Assembly: GCA_964531735.1 (NCBI GenBank)
Contig: CAZHGD010000145.1
Location: 1-18,694 of the forward strand
Source of the DNA: CAZHGD01 sp964531735
GTDB taxonomy: Bacteria; Armatimonadota; UBA10988
Length of the DNA: 18,694 nucleotides
Direction of reading: 5' to 3'
The notes beneath the pieces are model-generated. The model searched no databases and was not told where the DNA came from. It saw only the letters and a list, made by a program, of their open reading frames with translations. The position numbers and the translations under genes were made by a program. Positions 15,855-18,694 of the stretch are shown here, piece by piece. How positions within the stretch are numbered: position 1 is the stretch's first letter; every line of letters starts with the position of its first letter.

Positions 15855-15883
15855 ATTATGGCACGCTGACGGGTCGCCGCCAA
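15855..15883 (-). promoter_or_regulatory. Sigma70-like promoter for nuoG
   Basis: On the - strand TTGGCG (15883-15878) and CATAAT (15860-15855) are exactly 17 bases apart, matching four and five of six consensus positions. Transcription would start near 15848, giving a leader of about 25 bases to the ATG at 15822. This is the best promoter-like site in the window. Confidence 0.5.
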
Positions 15884-15943
15884 GGGTGGCCATCGGGGCC
15901 TTCGCCGAACCGCAGGTCGCCCTGGCCCCGGCGCCAGGGCGCC

Positions 15944-15972
15944 TTGCTCACCGGCCGCCGCGGTGCTACCAT
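15944..15972 (+). promoter_or_regulatory. Possible promoter for the murC operon
   Basis: TTGCTC (15944-15949) and TACCAT (15967-15972) are 17 bases apart, matching three and four of six consensus bases. The start would lie about 15 bases before the murC ATG at 15994. It shares the 171 bp divergent spacer with the nuoG promoter. Confidence 0.35.
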
Positions 15973-15993
15973 CGGCACGGTACCGGTGGTCCC

Positions 15994-17400
15994 ATGAGCA
16001 GTGATCGACAGTCAGCAACCGCGCCCGCGGGCCGCCGCGTGCATGTCGTGGCCGTGGGCGGCGTGATGATGAGCGCCATCGCGCGGCTGCTCACCCAGCA
16101 AGGCTGCCGGGTGACCGGCTCCGATCTGCATGCCTCCGACTACACGGCGGCCCTCGAAGCCGAGGGTCTGGACGTGATGGTGGGTCCGCACCGGGCCGAG
16201 CAGGTGCCGGCCGACACCGACTGGGTGGCCATCTCGTCGGCCGTGCCGGAGGACAACCCGGAGGTGCAGGAAGCGCGGCGGCGGGGCCTGCCGGTGCTCA
16301 AGCGCGCCGAGGTGCTGGGCGCGGTGGTGAACGCGCGGCGCGGGCTGGCGGTGGCCGGCACGCACGGCAAGACCACCACTTCGGGGCTGGCTGCCGTGCT
16401 GCTCGCCGAAGCAGGGCTCGACCCGACCTTCCTGGTCGGCAGTGTGGTGCGCAACTACGGCACCAACGGGCGGGTCGGCAGCGGCGAGTGGGTGGTGGTC
16501 GAAGCCGACGAGTACGACCGCGCCTTTCTCACCCTCGAGCCGGAAGTCGCGGTGGTGACCAACCTCGAGTTCGACCATCCCGACATTTACGCCGACTGGG
16601 CCGATCTGGTGGCCACCTTCGAACAGTTCGTCGGTCAGGTGCGTCCGAGCGGCCAGGTGCTGCTCTGCGCCGATTGCCCCGCCGCGGCGGCGCTGGGCGG
16701 CCGCGCGCACGCCGCGGTGGCGACGTATGGGTTCGCGCCGACCGCTGACTGGCAGATCAGCGACTGGCAGCCCGACCAGCAGGGCGGCGCCGTCCTGGCG
16801 CTGCGGACGCCCGACGGGCGCCGGCTCGACCTGAAGTCGGGCCTGGCCGGCCGGCACAACGCCCAGAACGCGGCGGCGGCGGTGGCGGCGGCGGTGGCCG
16901 CCGGGGTGCCGGCGGCGCAGGCCGCGGTGCTGGTCGGCGCGTTCACGGGCACGTCGCGGCGCTTCGAGGAGTTGGCCCAGGCGGGCGGCGTGCGGGTGAT
17001 CGACGACTACGCGCACCATCCGACCGAGGTGCGCGCGACCATCGCGGCGGCCCGGCGGTTGCCCGGCCGGCTGCGCGTGGTCTTTGAGCCGCACCAGTAC
17101 GCGCGGACCCGGGCCCTGCTCGACGAGTACGCCGGCGCGTTCGATGAGGCCGACGAGACGCTGATCTGCGACATCCATGCCGCGCGCGAGACCGACTTCA
17201 GCGGTGTCAGCGGCGAATCGCTGGCCGCGACTGCCGGCGGCGCGAGCCACAATGTGCACTACGCGGGTTCGCACGCGGCGGCCAGGGACCGTCTCCTGGC
17301 GGGCGTGGGCGAGCCGCAGACCTGGCTGCTGATGGGAGCGGGCAACGTGACGAACCTGGCACATGAGCTGGCGGCGTGGGTGCGGGAGCAGCGCCGGTGA
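15994..17400 (+). CDS. murC: UDP-N-acetylmuramate--L-alanine ligase
   Basis: Cytoplasmic ATP-dependent ligase that adds L-alanine to UDP-MurNAc, the first peptide step of peptidoglycan synthesis. 468 residues, normal for MurC. ATP-binding loop GTHGKTTT (122-129), EADEYDRAF (170-178), NLEFDHPDIY (190-199), RHNAQN (287-292), GTSRRFE (319-325) and DDYAHHPTE (337-345) are all in place. The N-terminal nucleotide loop normally reads GIGGxGMS; here it is AVGGVMMS (residues 20-27), losing two glycines. ATG 15994 is chosen because homology begins just after it. The open frame extends to 15271 through nuoG antisense and spacer. Only a weak GGTGG lies upstream. No other mur/fts genes are nearby. The PHP gene overlaps its stop by GTGA, forming an operon. 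Mpl is the main alternative but the motifs fit MurC better. Confidence 0.93.
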   Translation: MSSDRQSATAPAGRRVHVVAVGGVMMSAIARLLTQQGCRVTGSDLHASDYTAALEAEGLDVMVGPHRAEQVPADTDWVAISSAVPEDNPEVQEARRRGLPVLKRAEVLGAVVNARRGLAVAGTHGKTTTSGLAAVLLAEAGLDPTFLVGSVVRNYGTNGRVGSGEWVVVEADEYDRAFLTLEPEVAVVTNLEFDHPDIYADWADLVATFEQFVGQVRPSGQVLLCADCPAAAALGGRAHAAVATYGFAPTADWQISDWQPDQQGGAVLALRTPDGRRLDLKSGLAGRHNAQNAAAAVAAAVAAGVPAAQAAVLVGAFTGTSRRFEELAQAGGVRVIDDYAHHPTEVRATIAAARRLPGRLRVVFEPHQYARTRALLDEYAGAFDEADETLICDIHAARETDFSGVSGESLAATAGGASHNVHYAGSHAAARDRLLAGVGEPQTWLLMGAGNVTNLAHELAAWVREQRR

Positions 17401-18236
17401 TCGACCTGCACACTCATACCATCTGTTCGGATGGTGAGTTGAGCCCGGGCGAACTGGTGACCGCGGCGCAGCAGCGGGGCCTGCAGGCGGTGGCCATCAC
17501 CGATCACGACACGGTCTCGGCGTTCCACTTCCTGCCCGAGCGCGAACTGGGCCTGGAAGTGCTGACCGGCATCGAGTTGAGCGTCGAGTTCTCCGGCGGC
17601 ACCTTCCACCTCCTGGGCTACCACCTCGACCCCACCAACCACGAGCTGCTGGCCGCCCTGGAGAAGGTGCGCGCCTGGCGGGCCAAGCGCAATCGGACGA
17701 TGGTCGAGTTGCTCGCCAACTACGGCTTGCCGGTCAGCATGGACGAGGTCCGCGACGTGGCCGCCGGTGGCCCGGTCGGCCGCCCGCACATGGCCGTCGT
17801 GCTGCAGCGCAACGGCGCGGTGGACAGCATCCAGCAGGCCTTTGAGCTCTACCTGGCCGACGGCCGGCCGTGCTATGTCGCCAAATCGCGGATGACCCCC
17901 GGGGAGGCCATTGGTGTCATCCATGCGGCCGGTGGCGCGGCCGTGCTGGCGCATCCCTACCAACTCCGGCTCAGCCCGGAGGCGCTGCACCCGGCGGTGG
18001 CGGCCTGGGCCGGCCTCGGCCTGGACGGGCTGGAGGTCTGGTACCACGCGCACACGCCGGCGATGAACGCGGAGTACTGGTCGCTGGCCCGGCACCACGG
18101 TCTGTGTGTGACCGTCGGCTCCGATTTCCACGGCGCGCTGAAGCCCGACGTCCAACTGGGTGGCGTGCCCGGCGAGCCGCCGCCCGACGAGGCGGTGCTG
18201 ACCGCGCTACGCGCCGCAGCGGAGCGCTGGCAGTGA
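17397..18236 (+). CDS. PHP-domain phosphoesterase (RNase AM / YciV-like)
   Basis: 279-residue metal-dependent phosphoesterase. Metal ligands of the PHP fold are visible: HTH (5-7), Asp12 in CSDG, TDHD (35-38), Glu60 in GIE, His71, GRPH (His131), AHP (His186) and GSDFHG (Asp243, His245). Length and motif spacing match the YciV/RNase AM group, which hydrolyses 3',5'-nucleoside bisphosphates and trims the 5' ends of RNAs. Other PHP phosphatases cannot be excluded. The start is the GTG at 17397, which overlaps the murC stop (GTGA) and has GGGAG (17384-17388) eight bases upstream. The reading frame begins with the first beta-strand IDLHTHT right after it. Translational coupling to murC is likely. 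Confidence 0.9.
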   Translation: MIDLHTHTICSDGELSPGELVTAAQQRGLQAVAITDHDTVSAFHFLPERELGLEVLTGIELSVEFSGGTFHLLGYHLDPTNHELLAALEKVRAWRAKRNRTMVELLANYGLPVSMDEVRDVAAGGPVGRPHMAVVLQRNGAVDSIQQAFELYLADGRPCYVAKSRMTPGEAIGVIHAAGGAAVLAHPYQLRLSPEALHPAVAAWAGLGLDGLEVWYHAHTPAMNAEYWSLARHHGLCVTVGSDFHGALKPDVQLGGVPGEPPPDEAVLTALRAAAERWQ

Positions 18237-18694
18237 GTGCGGCCTGGCGGCGGGTGGCGACGCCGGTGGCGGCGGTGGCGCTGCTGGCCGGCCTGTTGGT
18301 GATCGGCCTCAGTTGGCGACGGCGCGCCGACTGGGCCGGACAGGGCCGCATCGTGGCGAGTGTGGCCCAGACGGTGCCCGGGGCGCCGCCCTGGACGGCC
18401 AGCCTCGAGGTGCCCCAGCACGGCGTGGAGTACCTGCTGGAGAGCACCATCGCGGTGCGCTTGCCCGCCGGAGCCGGCCGCCCCAGCGTGTCGCCGACGT
18501 TCCGCCTGACGGGGCCGGACCAGCACAGCGCCGACGGTGATCTGCAGCCGCTGGCCCATGGTCGCGTGGTGGAGCGCCGCGGGCAAGTGGAGCTGGCGAC
18601 GCACGCCTGGTTCCGGCCGGCGCTGGCGGGTCGCTACCGCGTCGAGTTGTTGGCGCTCAACGGGTCCGCAACTGAGGCCCAACGGTCCGCCGAG
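18233..18694 (+). CDS. Membrane-anchored protein of unknown function (partial, runs off window)
   Basis: From GTG 18233 the frame is open for 154 codons to the window's end. The GTG overlaps the PHP stop codon in the same GTGA arrangement as the gene before. The N-terminus has a short positive segment (SAAWRR) and one hydrophobic helix (about residues 11-28, PVAAVALLAGLLVIGLSW). An exposed, beta-strand-rich domain follows (for example GRIVASVAQTVPG, EYLLESTIAVRLPAG, GRYRVELLALNG). It looks like a single-pass protein with a C-terminal domain outside the membrane. I do not recognise the family. Coupling to murC and the PHP gene suggests co-expression, not necessarily shared function. Confidence 0.65.
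   Translation, partial: MSAAWRRVATPVAAVALLAGLLVIGLSWRRRADWAGQGRIVASVAQTVPGAPPWTASLEVPQHGVEYLLESTIAVRLPAGAGRPSVSPTFRLTGPDQHSADGDLQPLAHGRVVERRGQVELATHAWFRPALAGRYRVELLALNGSATEAQRSAE

Noticed and set aside
15271..15993. Upstream extension of the murC frame
   Set aside because: It is antisense to the nuoG N-terminus and then runs through the divergent spacer. MurC homology begins only after the ATG at 15994.

Overview
The window is a GC-rich (roughly 70% by eye) bacterial chromosome segment carrying about nine protein genes with tight operon packing. There is no tRNA, rRNA, CRISPR array or intact insertion sequence that I can see. Several things suggest a Gram-negative-like bacterium with anaerobic or facultative metabolism and a polysaccharide-degrading habit: very large secreted proteins with carbohydrate-binding folds, a DUF4962/heparinase-type lyase, an oxygen-sensitive glycyl radical enzyme, a NuoG and a MurC. 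The style resembles Armatimonadota, Planctomycetota/Lentisphaerota or similar uncultured lineages, but I cannot fix the phylum from sequence alone.

Region 1 (about 1-4950, + strand) is a glycyl radical enzyme, its radical-SAM activase (ATGA overlap), a gutted relic of an MFS transporter and an intact MFS transporter of the anion:cation symporter type. The relic keeps only its first ~30 and last ~28 codons. Its middle is replaced by three 37-38 bp direct repeats, a hairpin and a second repeat-like motif, which together look like a REP/RAYT-type non-autonomous element. The substrate of the glycyl radical enzyme is not evident. The linked transporter family usually carries organic acids, so a sugar acid or other small carboxylate is a reasonable guess.

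Region 2 (about 4956-13443) holds two giant secreted proteins on the - strand: a CBM9-like plus TIM-barrel glycosidase-like protein (1289 aa) and a heparinase II/III-like lyase with a C-terminal CBM4/9-like domain (1109 aa). A + strand pentapeptide-repeat protein lies between them. Convergent gene ends in this area carry hairpins that could stop transcription from both sides.

Region 3 (13507-18694) contains a stand-alone nuoG (- strand) divergently arranged from a tightly coupled + strand operon of murC, a PHP-domain phosphoesterase and a membrane-anchored protein that runs off the window. The last two genes start on GTG codons overlapping the preceding TGA. The 171 bp divergent spacer has sigma70-like boxes facing each way. 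A plausible overall story is extracellular cleavage of an acidic polysaccharide by the secreted proteins and anaerobic processing of a small acid by the glycyl radical enzyme after uptake. The link between these parts is inference from proximity only.
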